From Chloroflexota bacterium (GTDB lineage: Bacteria; Chloroflexota; Dehalococcoidia; JACQUO01): 64,000 bases of DNA. Position 1 is the stretch's first letter, and every line of letters begins with the position of its first letter. Shown here piece by piece: positions 51,907 through 60,766 of the stretch. The notes beneath the pieces are model-generated. The model saw only the letters and a list, made by a program, of their open reading frames with translations. It made no database searches and was not told where the DNA came from. Both the position numbers and the translations under genes were made by a program. The stretch spans positions 129,788-193,787 of the forward strand of contig JACQUO010000023.1 in the NCBI GenBank assembly GCA_016210205.1, written 5' to 3'.

Positions 51907-53364
51907 CTAAGCGCCTTTGGTGACCGAGAAGTTCTTGATGTGACCTGCCGCCTTCTTGCCCGAGCGCCAGAGGAAGGCTAAATCGCGAGGGCGGCGAATC
52001 CCAGCTACCTTCCTGAGGACAAACTCCGGCTCTAAAATCACCTTGTATACCCCCGCGACCAGGGCCCGCACCGCCTCATCCTCCATGGGGGTGACCATGA
52101 CCGGCTCGCCCATGTCATAGCGCTCCCAGTCCAAAGTCTTGAGCAGGCCCTGCTCCTGGCACTCCCGGAAGAGGGGCGTCCCGGGATAGGGGATGACCAC
52201 CGTAGCCTGGGCTGTCTGGGCATAGCCTTTCTTAAGGAGGTATTTCCCCAGCTCCAGGGTCTTCTGGGCCTCCTCCCGGGTCTCCCAGGGATAGCCAAAC
52301 ATAATGGTGATGTGGGGCTCCAGCCCCGCCCGGCGCGCCGCTTTGCAGGACTCTTCGATTTGGCTCACTGCCAGACCCTTGTCCAGCCGGTCCAGGGTCT
52401 TCTGGTTGGCGGACTCCAGGCCGAAGAGGAGGAGGCGGAAGCCCGCTTTCTTCATGAGACGGTATTCCTCGGCGTCCAAGGCCCCGAAGCGCATGTTGCA
52501 ATCCAGGATGACCTCTTTGTGGTAGCCCCGCTCCATCATCCCCTGGCAGAAGCGTCGCAGCCACTGCCCCGTGGGAAAGCTGCCCGTATCGTCCATGATT
52601 TCTTTGACTTTATAGCGCTCGATGAGTTGGCCGACCTCATCCAGGAGCGACTCCGGCCGCCGCACCCGGTACTTGGGATAAAGGGTGGTCCAGGAGCAGA
52701 AGGAGCAGCGGTGATACCAGCAGTCCCTGCCCGCCATGGTGTAGGTGCCAGGGAGCACACAGTAGTTGCCGTTGCGCTCGCTGTAAAGCTGCCATTGGGT
52801 CAGGTCACGGTCGATGAGGGGGAGAGAACTGAGGTCATGATGCAGCTGGAAGGGGCCGGTGTTGGCCACCTTTCCCTCCCCGTCCCGATGCCAGATGCCC
52901 GGCTCCAAAGGGTCTTCCCCCTCAAGGTGGCGGGCCAGGTTGGCCAGGAGGAAATCATAGTCTCCCCCCGTTAGCACATAGTCCACGAGGCTGTTCTCAA
53001 AGGATTCCTCTGGAAGAGCGGTGACATGGTCGCCCATGAGGGCCACTTTGACGCCCGGCAAGGCCTCCTTAAGCTGGCCCAAGATGCCCCAGTGGGACTT
53101 GACCACCGGGGTCTTGGTCTCCATGGCGATGAGATCCGGGGGGGCCTGGCGCAGCGCCTCCAGCCACTGGGGAAAGGTCTGCTCGCCAGCGATGCCGTCA
53201 GCCCAGATGACATGGTGTCCGTCCCGGGCCAGGAGGGTGGCCGCAGCGGCGGGCACCACTGGGTAGATATAGGTAGACTCCTTGAACCACTGGAACTGGC
53301 GGTTCTGGGCCAGGAGGGGGGTGCCCTTGCCCGCCAAGGGAGGGAAGCCGATGGCAATCTTCAA
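51907..53364 (-). CDS. B12-binding-type radical SAM protein with CX4CX2C cluster motif
   Basis: A 485-residue radical SAM enzyme. The N-terminal part (about 1-160) has a Rossmann-like cobalamin-binding layout (YPVVPAAAATLLARDGHHVI, ALMGDHVTALPEE), without the classical DxHxxG. The radical SAM domain has AGRDCWYHRCSFCSW, a CX4CX2C spacing instead of CX3CX2C, then DDTGSFP, LDCNMRFG, LLLFGLESANQKTLDRL and IMFGYPWETREEA. The Elp3-like C-terminal part follows. Neighbours are a GT2 glycosyltransferase and DUF362 in overlapping genes, suggesting lipid or envelope modification. Confidence 0.85.
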   Translation of the reverse strand: MKIAIGFPPLAGKGTPLLAQNRQFQWFKESTYIYPVVPAAAATLLARDGHHVIWADGIAGEQTFPQWLEALRQAPPDLIAMETKTPVVKSHWGILGQLKEALPGVKVALMGDHVTALPEESFENSLVDYVLTGGDYDFLLANLARHLEGEDPLEPGIWHRDGEGKVANTGPFQLHHDLSSLPLIDRDLTQWQLYSERNGNYCVLPGTYTMAGRDCWYHRCSFCSWTTLYPKYRVRRPESLLDEVGQLIERYKVKEIMDDTGSFPTGQWLRRFCQGMMERGYHKEVILDCNMRFGALDAEEYRLMKKAGFRLLLFGLESANQKTLDRLDKGLAVSQIEESCKAARRAGLEPHITIMFGYPWETREEAQKTLELGKYLLKKGYAQTAQATVVIPYPGTPLFRECQEQGLLKTLDWERYDMGEPVMVTPMEDEAVRALVAGVYKVILEPEFVLRKVAGIRRPRDLAFLWRSGKKAAGHIKNFSVTKGA

Positions 53365-54092
53365 GGCTGGCTCCGTCGATAGTGGCGCCGGAAGAAGATT
53401 CCCAGGGTGTCCAGGATGATGTTGCGGATGTCCCGCGGCCTGATGCGCCCCATCTGGCGCTGATAGTCCAGCTCTATGGGGGCTTCAGCGAAGCGGTATC
53501 CCAGCATATGGGCCACCACCAGCAGCTCCAAATCGAAGGCGAACCGCTTCACCACCAGGCGGGGCAGCACCCGGCGCAGCACCTCCGCCTTGAAGAGCTT
53601 GAGCCCCGTCTGGGTGTCCCGCACCGGCAGCCCGAAGAGCAGGCGCACCATCCCGTAATACACAATGCTCATGAGGCGACGCTTCCAGGGGTAGCGGAGG
53701 TTGGACTGGGGGTGCCGCTTGGAGCCGATGACCAGGTCCGCCCCTGTCTCTTGCATCACCCGCCACAGGTTAGCCAGCTGCCTGGGGTTGAGGTCCAGGT
53801 CGGCATCCACGAAGGCCACATAGTCCCCCGTCGCCTGGCCCGCCCCGTACTTCAGGGCGTAACCTTTGCCAGCGTTGTTGGGGTAGCGCACCACCTTCAC
53901 CTGGGGGAGCTCCTGGGCCACCCCTCGGGCCACCTTCGCGGTGTTGTCCCGACTGCCATCATCCACCACCACCAGCTCGAAAGGGACACCGTTCAAGCAG
54001 CGCACCGTCTCCCGCAGGGTGTGGGCGATGTTCTCCTCCTCGTTATAGGCGGGCATGATGACAGAGAGTTTGCTGGCCCTCAAGCCTTCCAT
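53361..54092 (-). CDS. family 2 glycosyltransferase (polyprenyl-phosphate sugar synthase-like)
   Basis: A 243-residue GT2 enzyme with SVIMPAYNEEENI, VVVDDGSRDNT and the DxD motif FVDADLDLNP, plus GIPVRDTQTGLKLF-like (here GLPVRDTQTGLKLF). This pattern is that of dolichyl/undecaprenyl-phosphate mannose or glucose synthases. No membrane helices are seen, so it would work as a peripheral enzyme. It is the first gene of the operon; its stop overlaps the radical SAM start (ATGA). Confidence 0.88.
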   Translation of the reverse strand: MEGLRASKLSVIMPAYNEEENIAHTLRETVRCLNGVPFELVVVDDGSRDNTAKVARGVAQELPQVKVVRYPNNAGKGYALKYGAGQATGDYVAFVDADLDLNPRQLANLWRVMQETGADLVIGSKRHPQSNLRYPWKRRLMSIVYYGMVRLLFGLPVRDTQTGLKLFKAEVLRRVLPRLVVKRFAFDLELLVVAHMLGYRFAEAPIELDYQRQMGRIRPRDIRNIILDTLGIFFRRHYRRSQP

Positions 54093-54343
54093 AGCATAGC
54101 ATCCTATCTTAGCTACCCATGACAGCCTGCGCCGGCCCTAGCCGCGGCCCCGGGGCTTTGCGGCAGCCAACGAATCTTATCGGATGAAATCCCCCTAGTG
54201 TATCCTGATAAAAGTCTAAGCTTGGCTTAATACCCTTGTCAAGGCTTCCTTCTCAGGCAAGCAGAATTACAAAGACAAGCTGTTCCCCGCAAGCCCAGGA
54301 AGACTCTATCCAAGGGGCCGGTCTGACCTGAAGGCGTGGCGTA
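54093..54343. other. divergent intergenic region, no gene recognised
   Basis: The 312-bp gap between the GT2 gene and glmS holds the glmS promoter at its right end. The rest has a small dyad TAAGC-TTG-GCTTA near 54220. No glmS ribozyme core was recognised and no clear promoter for the GT2 gene. Confidence 0.5.
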
Positions 54344-54372
54344 TTGACAAGCTGTATGGCTATTGGTATCAT
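54344..54372 (+). promoter_or_regulatory. promoter for glmS
   Basis: TTGACA (54344-54349), 17 bp, TATCAT (54367-54372), 33 bp before the GTG start. Confidence 0.68.
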
Positions 54373-54404
54373 CTGCAATTAATTACCTCAGGCAGGCGCA
54401 TACT

Positions 54405-56189
54405 GTGTGTGGCATAGCTGGCTTCGTCGGGTCGGAACCCGCCGCCCCCATGGTCTTCAAGGCCCTGACTCGCCTGGAGTACCGGGGGTATGATTCGGCG
54501 GGCCTGGCCACCATATCGCGCGGCCACCTCTGGCACAAAAAGGGCGTGGGCAAGCTGCCGGAGGTCCAGGCCCAGCTGAACCTGGATAAAATGCCCGGGA
54601 CAGTGGGCATCGGCCATGTGCGCTGGGCCACCCACGGCGCGGTAACCGATGCCAATGCCCACCCCCACCTGGACTGCCGCGGGCGCATCGCCGTGGTCCA
54701 TAACGGCATCATCGAGAACTACCAGGAGCTTCGGGCCAGCCTGTCCCCCACCCACCGCTTCCTCTCCGAGACCGACAGCGAAGTCATACCCCACCTTATC
54801 GAGGCCCACATGGCCCAGGGGATGTCCCTGGAGGACGCCTGCTATCATACCTCCCGGCAACTCAAAGGCTCCTATGCCTTTCTGGCCATCGCCGCTTCCG
54901 AGCCGGACAAAATCGTGGCCTGCCGCCAAGACAGCCCCCTGGTGGTGGGCCACAGCCAGGGACGATGCTTCATCGCCAGCGATGTCCCCTCTTTCCTGGA
55001 GCACACCAACCAGGTGACCTATATGGAAGACGGCGAGATGGTGGTGCTGGTTCCCGGCCAGGCCACCTTCTACAACGGGCTGAAGGGAGACCTCCGGGAG
55101 CCCTTGGCTAAAGAGGTCAGCCAGATAGATTGGACGCTGGAGGACATCTCCAAGCAGGGCTACGACTACTTTATGCTCAAGGAGATAATGGAGGAGCCCA
55201 CCACCATCAGGCGCGCCCTGGAGCAGGACCGCCAGCTTGTCATGGATGCCGCCATGGATATCTTGCGGGCGCGGCAGGTGGTGATAACGGCCTGCGGCAC
55301 CTCCCGCTATGCCGCCCTCATCGGGCGCTATCTCTTCTCCAAGCTGGCAGGCAAGTTCTGCGATGTGGTCATGGCCTCGGAGTTCCAGTATTTCTCCGAC
55401 TCGGTGGACAAGAACACCCTGGTCATCGCCGTGTCCCAGAGCGGGGAGACCGCCGATGTCATGGAAGGGGTGCGCCGGGCCAAGGCCAACGAGGCCCAGG
55501 TCTTGTCCATCGTCAACACGCAGGGCTCCTCGGTAGCCCGGGCCAGCGACCGGGTGATTTATCTCGACTGCGGCCCAGAAATGGCCGTGGCGGCCACCAA
55601 GTCCTTCGTCTCCCAACTGGCGGTCTTCTATCTCCTGGCCTATGCCATGCGCTCCAGGCTGGATGAAGGGATTGCCAAGCTCAAGGCCGCGGCTGGGGCA
55701 ATCGAGCGGGAGCTGAAGGATAACTTCAAGAAGGTGGAGCGGCTGGCAGAGGTCACCAAAGACAGGGCCGACTACTATTTCATCGCCCGGGGGGCTAACT
55801 TCGCCATCGCCACCGAGGGGGCTCTCAAGCTCAAGGAGATTTCCTATATCCACGCCGAGGGCATGCCCGCGGGGGAGCTCAAGCATGGCACCCTCTCCCT
55901 CATCGAAGACGGCACCCCGGTGGTGGTCATCTGCCCCCAGGACTACACCCATGCCGAGACCCTGAGCAACGCCATGGAGGCGCGCGCCCGGGGGGCCTAC
56001 ATCATCGGCGTCTCCGATGCTGACCACGAGGCCTTTCACGAGTGGATAAGAATCCCCCAGACGGAAGAGGTTTTCTACCCCCTGGTCACCGTCATCCCCC
56101 TCCAGCTCCTGGCCTACTACCTGGCCCTGGCCCGAGGCCTCGACCCCGACCACCCCCGCCACCTGGCCAAGTCCGTTACCGTGAAGTAG
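54405..56189 (+). CDS. glmS: glutamine--fructose-6-phosphate aminotransferase (isomerizing)
   Basis: Makes glucosamine-6-phosphate from fructose-6-phosphate and glutamine, the first step to UDP-GlcNAc. The true start is GTG 54405, giving V-C-G-I-A-G-F so that the nucleophile Cys becomes the N-terminal residue; the track start at 54363 would bury it. The glutaminase domain has RWATHGAVTDANAHPHLDC and VVHNGIIENYQELR. Two SIS domains follow (ITACGTSRYAALIGRYL, AVSQSGETADVMEGVR). The C-terminus is HLAKSVTVK. Length 594 fits the family. The 597-residue opposite-strand ORF is a shadow. Confidence 0.96.
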   Translation: MCGIAGFVGSEPAAPMVFKALTRLEYRGYDSAGLATISRGHLWHKKGVGKLPEVQAQLNLDKMPGTVGIGHVRWATHGAVTDANAHPHLDCRGRIAVVHNGIIENYQELRASLSPTHRFLSETDSEVIPHLIEAHMAQGMSLEDACYHTSRQLKGSYAFLAIAASEPDKIVACRQDSPLVVGHSQGRCFIASDVPSFLEHTNQVTYMEDGEMVVLVPGQATFYNGLKGDLREPLAKEVSQIDWTLEDISKQGYDYFMLKEIMEEPTTIRRALEQDRQLVMDAAMDILRARQVVITACGTSRYAALIGRYLFSKLAGKFCDVVMASEFQYFSDSVDKNTLVIAVSQSGETADVMEGVRRAKANEAQVLSIVNTQGSSVARASDRVIYLDCGPEMAVAATKSFVSQLAVFYLLAYAMRSRLDEGIAKLKAAAGAIERELKDNFKKVERLAEVTKDRADYYFIARGANFAIATEGALKLKEISYIHAEGMPAGELKHGTLSLIEDGTPVVVICPQDYTHAETLSNAMEARARGAYIIGVSDADHEAFHEWIRIPQTEEVFYPLVTVIPLQLLAYYLALARGLDPDHPRHLAKSVTVK

Positions 56190-56455
56190 CTCCGCCCGCT
56201 GCCGTCCAGCCGCTGGCCGGTGAACTTCCTGTACGTGGGGACGGAGCCGGAGCGGGCCGAGCCGAAGGGGTAGAATCGCATCTCACCCACCTTATCTCCA
56301 GAGCTATCGGTGGTCAGCGCCGTCCCAGTCAGGTGGTCTTGGTGGAGCCAAGGGAGGTTCGCGCCCTTCTTCGTCGTCACCAGTCTCCCCCCCAGATAGT
56401 AGCTCAGCGTCGCCCGGCTGCCGCCTAGAGAGACGTTGCCCTCTATCCACCCCTG
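56190..56455 (-). pseudogene. RHS repeat-core fragment
   Basis: The minus strand encodes ATLSYYLGGRLVTTKKGANL, WLHQDHLTGTALTTDSSGDK, GEMRFYPFGSARSG and FTGQRLDGSG. These match the RHS-repeat-associated core (YYLGG, HQDHLGS, YYPFGE, FTGQRLD). Only about 85 codons remain; the upstream repeats, signal and C-terminal toxin are missing. It ends exactly at the glmS stop codon. It is a decayed remnant. Confidence 0.8.
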
Positions 56456-56766
56456 GCCCGGCGCCTGGCGGAAGACTATCGGCAGAGAGTGAGCACCAGC
56501 GCGGGGCGTGAGGGCCACGAAAGGCTGTCAGAGCGCGAGCGGCAGGTCCTGGCTTTAATCGCCCAGGGCTGCACCAACCAGGAAATCGCGACCGCCTGGT
56601 CCTCAACGTGTACACTATTCAGACTCACCGGGCCTGCATCATGGAAAAGCTGAACCTCTGCAGCAAAGCCCAACTCATTAAGGCCGCCATCCGTATGGGC
56701 TTTCTCAAACCACTTGGGGGCGCCGTCATACCAGTCAATAGAGATGCCCCTAACCAGCGTAAGTAA
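56456..56766 (+). pseudogene. LuxR-type response regulator C-terminal fragment, frameshifted
   Basis: The plus strand reads LAEDYRQRVSTSAGREGHER then LSERERQVLALIAQGCTNQE followed by IAT in one frame. It continues after an apparent 1-bp deletion near 56595 as LVLNVYTIQTHRACIMEKLN then LCSKAQLIKAAIRMGFL in another, ending at TAA 56764-56766. Together this is a complete NarL-type HTH with its linker, but the receiver domain is gone. It is unlike the intact response regulator at 22.4 kb in detail. Confidence 0.82.
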
Positions 56767-56843
56767 GGTAAAGCCGCCGACGTCCGGTTCTTCTCTCCGC
56801 CTCCTCCTGTGGCCCCCGCGGGCCGCTCAGCGCACAAGGCGAC

Positions 56844-56873
56844 TTGACAACCCCAGGCCGTTTCTGGTATACA
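56844..56873 (+). promoter_or_regulatory. promoter for decaheme cytochrome gene
   Basis: TTGACA (56844-56849), 18 bp, TATACA (56868-56873). It leaves a long leader of about 145 nt before the GTG start, with AT-rich sequence. Confidence 0.62.
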
Positions 56874-57028
56874 TCACGCAGCGAAGACACTTATCGTGCC
56901 CCTATCTGAGCCAAACCTAATAATGAAATGATTGGGAAAAAGATATATCCCGCAGGCCTTTTTGAAGATTGTAAGGTAAAGGTGATAAGGTAAGCGGGCC
57001 CAAGAATGTGAACTTAGGGAGGCATCTC

Positions 57029-59260
57029 GTGAGGGGCGCTAAGTCTTTATCCCTAGTAGCCGGCATTTTAGCCGCTGGGCTGGCCCTGACTCTAGCTGCC
57101 TGCGCCGGCCCGGTGGGCCCAGCGGGGCCTACGGGCCCGGCCGGACCGGCGGGGCCTGAAGCGGTCGTCCCCGCCGATGGGGTGGTTTCCACCATCACCG
57201 ACGTCACCATCGGCGCCGACCGCAAGCCGGTGGTGAGCTTCACCGTCGCGGACGGGAAGGGACAGCCCCTCAAAATCTCCGACCTGGGCGGCTACCCCCG
57301 CTTCACCATCGCCTATGTCAAGGAAGACGCTGCCACCAAGCTCACCGAGTATGTCAACTACGTGCTGGCCGATGTCACGGGCGCGCCTTTCACCTACAAA
57401 GGAGAGACCAAGCAGCCCGTCCTGGCCTCGGTGAAGGCCCGCCCCGGCTACGACCCCCTGCCCACCCCCGCCCCCGTCTTCCCCGCGCCTCTCCCAGGGC
57501 TTAAGGAGGTCGCAAGAGGCAGCTACACCTACACCTTCGTCACCGCCCTTCCGGAAGGGTTTGACCGCAACGCCACCCATGTGGTGGGAGGCGCCATCAC
57601 CCGGCTCGATCCCATCACCAAGGCCACCAGCACCTTCGCCGCCAACCCCATCTTTGAGTTTGTCCCCGCCGGCGGCGAGGTGAAGGCGACGCGCAAGGTG
57701 GTGGCCACCGCTTCCTGCAACCAGTGCCACGACCCGCTGGCCCTCCACGGCGGCAGCCGGCGCGAGACCCGCCTCTGCGTCCTGTGCCACACCCCCCAGA
57801 ACATCGACCCCGAGAGCGGCAACACCCCCCTGTTCAAAGTGATGATTCACAAAATCCACCGGGGAGCAAACCTGCCCAGCGTGAAGGCCGGCACCCCTTA
57901 CTTCATCGTGGGAAATGCGCAGAATGTAGCTGACTTCAGCGAAATCGGCTGGCCCCAGGACATCCGCAACTGCACCACCTGCCACGGCCGGCCGCCCGCG
58001 GGGGTGAAGGCCGAGGACTACGCCAAGCTGGCTCCCCAGGCTGATAACTACAAGACCGCCCCCAGCCGGGCCGCCTGCGGCGCTTGCCACGATAACATCG
58101 ACTTCGCCACAGGCAAGGCCATCAACAAGGGCACCAGGGACCACCCCGGCGGGGCGCAGGCCAACGACCAGCTCTGCGCCACCTGCCATGTGGCCGACAG
58201 CGGGGCGGAGTTCGACGCCTCCGTCGTGGGCGCCCATGTCATCCCGGAGCGCTCCAAGCAGCTCCAGGGCGTGGTCCTCGCCCTGGACGGGGCCACCGTC
58301 AAGCCCGGCGAGAAGCCTCAGGTGGACTTCTCCCTCAAGGATGGCGCGGGCGTGGCCCTGGACCCCAACAAGTTCGACTTCCTGGAGCTAACCTACGCCT
58401 ACCCCACCACCGACTACGCCAACCGGGTCACGGAGAATGTAAACCAGATAGTGGCACCTCCCGCCGCTCCCTTCGTGCGCGCGGGAACCCTGGCCGACCT
58501 GGGTGGCGGCAAGTACCGCTATACCTTCTCCGCCCCCATTGACGCCAGCGCCAAGGGCTCCGTGGGCATCGGCATGGGCGGCTACAGGAATGTCACTATC
58601 AAGGGAAACGAGGGCAAGGATGTCCTGGTCCGGGAGGCGAACATCAACCCGGTCATCTATGCCTCCCTGGATGCCACCAAGGCGGTGGCCCGCCGCTCCG
58701 TGGTGGACCGCAACAACTGCAACCAGTGCCACCTGGACCTGGGCAACCCGGCGGGTATGTCCCTCCACGGTGGCATCCGGCGCAACACCGAATACTGCAT
58801 CCTCTGCCACAACCCCAACCAGACCGATGAGGCCCGCCGGCCCAAGGAGAAGATGCCCCCGGAGAGCATCCAGTACAAGTACATGATTCACAGCCTCCAT
58901 ATAGGGGAGGAGCGGTCGGTGCCCACCGAGTTCATCGGGCGAGCCGTGGCCGCCACCGAGGAGGTCTTCTTCCCCACCCCGGGCGGGCAAGCCAACTGCA
59001 CGAAGTGCCACAAGGCGGGCACCCAGACCATCCCGTTGCCCGCCGGCGTGCTGCCCATGACGGTGACCCAGGAGGGAAAGGTGGTCTCAGTGACCCAGCC
59101 CATCTCCGCCGCCTGCAAGGCCTGCCACATCGGGAAGCCCGGCTTCGATGCCCACGCGGATACCATGACCTCGGCCAAATTCGGCGAGGCCTGCGCCAAC
59201 TGCCACGGCGAGGGCGCAGACTTCGCGGTGACCAAGGTGCACCAGCTGCTTCGACGCTAA
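57029..59260 (+). CDS. decaheme OmcA/MtrC-like c-type cytochrome lipoprotein with collagen-like stalk
   Basis: A 743-residue exported multiheme cytochrome. The signal peptide SLVAGILAAGLALTLAAC has a lipobox; a collagen-like GPVGPAGPTGPAGPAGPE follows directly. Ten CxxCH heme sites are visible: CNQCH (about 230), CVLCH, CTTCH, CGACH, CATCH, then CNQCH (about 564), CILCH, CTKCH, CKACH and CANCH (about 722), as two groups of five. A beta-rich domain precedes each group, as in OmcA/MtrC of metal-reducing bacteria. The GTG 57029 start with GGGAGG is preferred to GTG 57008. It probably passes electrons outside the membrane. It stands alone with its own promoter and terminator. Confidence 0.93.
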   Translation: MRGAKSLSLVAGILAAGLALTLAACAGPVGPAGPTGPAGPAGPEAVVPADGVVSTITDVTIGADRKPVVSFTVADGKGQPLKISDLGGYPRFTIAYVKEDAATKLTEYVNYVLADVTGAPFTYKGETKQPVLASVKARPGYDPLPTPAPVFPAPLPGLKEVARGSYTYTFVTALPEGFDRNATHVVGGAITRLDPITKATSTFAANPIFEFVPAGGEVKATRKVVATASCNQCHDPLALHGGSRRETRLCVLCHTPQNIDPESGNTPLFKVMIHKIHRGANLPSVKAGTPYFIVGNAQNVADFSEIGWPQDIRNCTTCHGRPPAGVKAEDYAKLAPQADNYKTAPSRAACGACHDNIDFATGKAINKGTRDHPGGAQANDQLCATCHVADSGAEFDASVVGAHVIPERSKQLQGVVLALDGATVKPGEKPQVDFSLKDGAGVALDPNKFDFLELTYAYPTTDYANRVTENVNQIVAPPAAPFVRAGTLADLGGGKYRYTFSAPIDASAKGSVGIGMGGYRNVTIKGNEGKDVLVREANINPVIYASLDATKAVARRSVVDRNNCNQCHLDLGNPAGMSLHGGIRRNTEYCILCHNPNQTDEARRPKEKMPPESIQYKYMIHSLHIGEERSVPTEFIGRAVAATEEVFFPTPGGQANCTKCHKAGTQTIPLPAGVLPMTVTQEGKVVSVTQPISAACKACHIGKPGFDAHADTMTSAKFGEACANCHGEGADFAVTKVHQLLRR

Positions 59261-59287
59261 ACGAGCGTGAGCGACAGTACGGAAGCA

Positions 59288-59318
59288 AAGGGGCCCCCTT
59301 TTAAGCAGGGGGCCCCTT
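59288..59318 (+). terminator. terminator hairpin after decaheme cytochrome
   Basis: Perfect 12-bp stem AAGGGGCCCCCT / AGGGGGCCCCTT with a 7-nt loop; the T-run after it is poor. Confidence 0.7.
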
Positions 59319-59445
59319 CCTTGCCCTGGAAATGGACTCCGCCGCCTCGTTCCATTATGATATGTGATAAGCGATACCAATGGGAGAGCGGGCAGGCCGA
59401 GGGCGACCGCGAGGATACACCCCTTGAAGGACGGAGGACCAGCCG

Positions 59446-59964
59446 ATGACCAAACGCAACAGGAAAGTCAGCCGGCCCAGCCAACCTCGGCCTAGAGGAA
59501 GGAGCCGGAAGAGGCTCTACTTCGGCATCGCCATCGCCGCCACCCTGGTGGTGGGACTGGGGGCCGTGCTGGCGACCAGAGGCGGCGGGCCTTCCCAGGG
59601 AGGTGCTCCCTCAGCGGGGGGCGCCCCCCTGCCCGAATGGCTCGCCCGGTCGCCCGCCCAGGTCAGAGAAGCCTACGCCTATGCTGCCGAGCACCCCGAG
59701 ACCACGAGCTACGTCCCCTGCTACTGCGGCTGCGGGATCCACGATGGCCATCGCAGCGCTAAGGAGTGTTTCGTCGCTGCTCGGCCATCCGGCTCTGCCC
59801 TGGTCTATGACCGGCATGGGGCGGGCTGTGACATGTGCGTGGACATCGCGCTGATGGTGAAACGGACGCTGGCCGGGGGCGGCTCCCTGCGGGAGGCGAG
59901 GCTGGCCGTGGAGAAGAAGTATAGCTGGGTGGGGCCCCCCACCGATACCCCGCCCCTTCCCTGA
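59446..59964 (+). CDS. PCYCGC-motif membrane-anchored protein
   Basis: A 172-residue protein with a positively charged N-terminus and one membrane helix (YFGIAIAATLVVGLGAVLA), so the rest faces outside. The conserved core is YVPCYCGCGIHDGHRSAKEC with a second CxxC in HGAGCDMCVDIAL. This is the PCYCGC family, of unknown function; the Cys/His cluster suggests binding of a metal such as copper, or redox work. It follows the decaheme cytochrome, which may place it in the same extracytoplasmic redox chemistry. Confidence 0.85.
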   Translation: MTKRNRKVSRPSQPRPRGRSRKRLYFGIAIAATLVVGLGAVLATRGGGPSQGGAPSAGGAPLPEWLARSPAQVREAYAYAAEHPETTSYVPCYCGCGIHDGHRSAKECFVAARPSGSALVYDRHGAGCDMCVDIALMVKRTLAGGGSLREARLAVEKKYSWVGPPTDTPPLP

Positions 59965-60032
59965 AGGAAAGATACCACCCCGATAGCCCTTCGGGCTCAG
60001 CCGCAGGGCTCAGACTCCGAGCTAACCACATA

Positions 60033-60107
60033 TGGTGAGCCGGGTGGGATTCGAACCCACGACACCCGGATTAAAAGTCCGGTGCTCTTCCACTGAGCTA
60101 CCGGCCC
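60033..60107 (-). tRNA. tRNA-Lys (anticodon TTT)
   Basis: The minus strand folds into a full cloverleaf of 72 nt plus an encoded CCA: acceptor GGGCCGG/CCGGCTC (one G-U), D arm GCTC/GAGC, anticodon stem CCGGA/TCCGG with loop CTTTTAA, and T arm GTGGG/CCCAC with TTCGAAT. Anticodon TTT reads Lys codons. Confidence 0.96.
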
Positions 60108-60187
60108 CCACTTACCACGCCGCGGGGCCTGCGGCTGCCTGGGTATTCTATCAAGGCCAAGCCCTGGGGGCAATGCGCTCGGGCCCT

Positions 60188-60748
60188 TTAGCCACCCGGC
60201 CTCACCAAGGGGAGACCTGCCTTGCACTGGGGACAGTCCGCGGGCTCATAGGTGTTGATGTCAATGTTGAAGCAACTGTAGAGGGGCACACCGAAGTCCG
60301 ACTTCCCCTTGGCGCGGTCCGCCAGCACCCCTACCCCCATCACCTCGCCCCCCCAGCGCTTCACCTCCGCGATGACCTCGCGAATGGAGCCGCCGGTGGT
60401 CAGGATGTCGTCCACCACCAGGACGCGCTCTTTGGGGAGGAGGGAGAAGCCCCGCCGGAAGGAACGGCCGTCGCCGTCTCGCTCGGCGAAGATGCCCCTC
60501 ACCCCTAATGAACGGGCCACCTCAAAGGCGATGAGGATGCCGCCTACCGTCGGCCCCGCTACCACCTGTACGCCATCCTTCTGGAAATGGCGGGCAATCA
60601 TCCGGCAAAGCTGGGCCGTGTAATGGGGGTACTGGAGGACATGAAACTTCTCCAGGTAGATGGGGGAGTGCAACCCCGAAGTCAGAAGGAAATGGCCCTC
60701 CAGGAAGGCCCCGGCCTCCCGGAAGATGAGCTCCGCCGTTTTGGTCAC
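60188..60748 (-). CDS. pyrE: orotate phosphoribosyltransferase
   Basis: Makes OMP from orotate and PRPP in pyrimidine synthesis. The PRPP motif is RVLVVDDILTTGGSI; LTSGLHSPIYLEKF and VAGPTVGGILIAFEVA are also family features. At 186 residues it matches short OPRTs. The start is GTG 60748 after AGAGG. The C-terminal DCPQCKAGLPLV carries a CxxC and looks like the thermophile-type end. It is just downstream of lepB on the same strand. Confidence 0.92.
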   Translation of the reverse strand: MTKTAELIFREAGAFLEGHFLLTSGLHSPIYLEKFHVLQYPHYTAQLCRMIARHFQKDGVQVVAGPTVGGILIAFEVARSLGVRGIFAERDGDGRSFRRGFSLLPKERVLVVDDILTTGGSIREVIAEVKRWGGEVMGVGVLADRAKGKSDFGVPLYSCFNIDINTYEPADCPQCKAGLPLVRPGG

Positions 60749-60766
60749 GTTGGCCTCTTTGCTCTC

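Noticed and set aside
54093-54404. Possible glmS ribozyme upstream of glmS
   Set aside because: The conserved catalytic core was not recognised, and a normal TTGACA-17-TATCAT promoter starts the transcript only about 25 nt before the start codon.
54369-56162. 597-residue minus-strand ORF opposite glmS
   Set aside because: Antisense shadow of a strongly conserved gene, with no ribosome site or recognised motif.
56190-56455. RHS sequence as an active toxin system
   Set aside because: Only about 85 codons of the core remain, without signal, repeats, toxin end or immunity gene.
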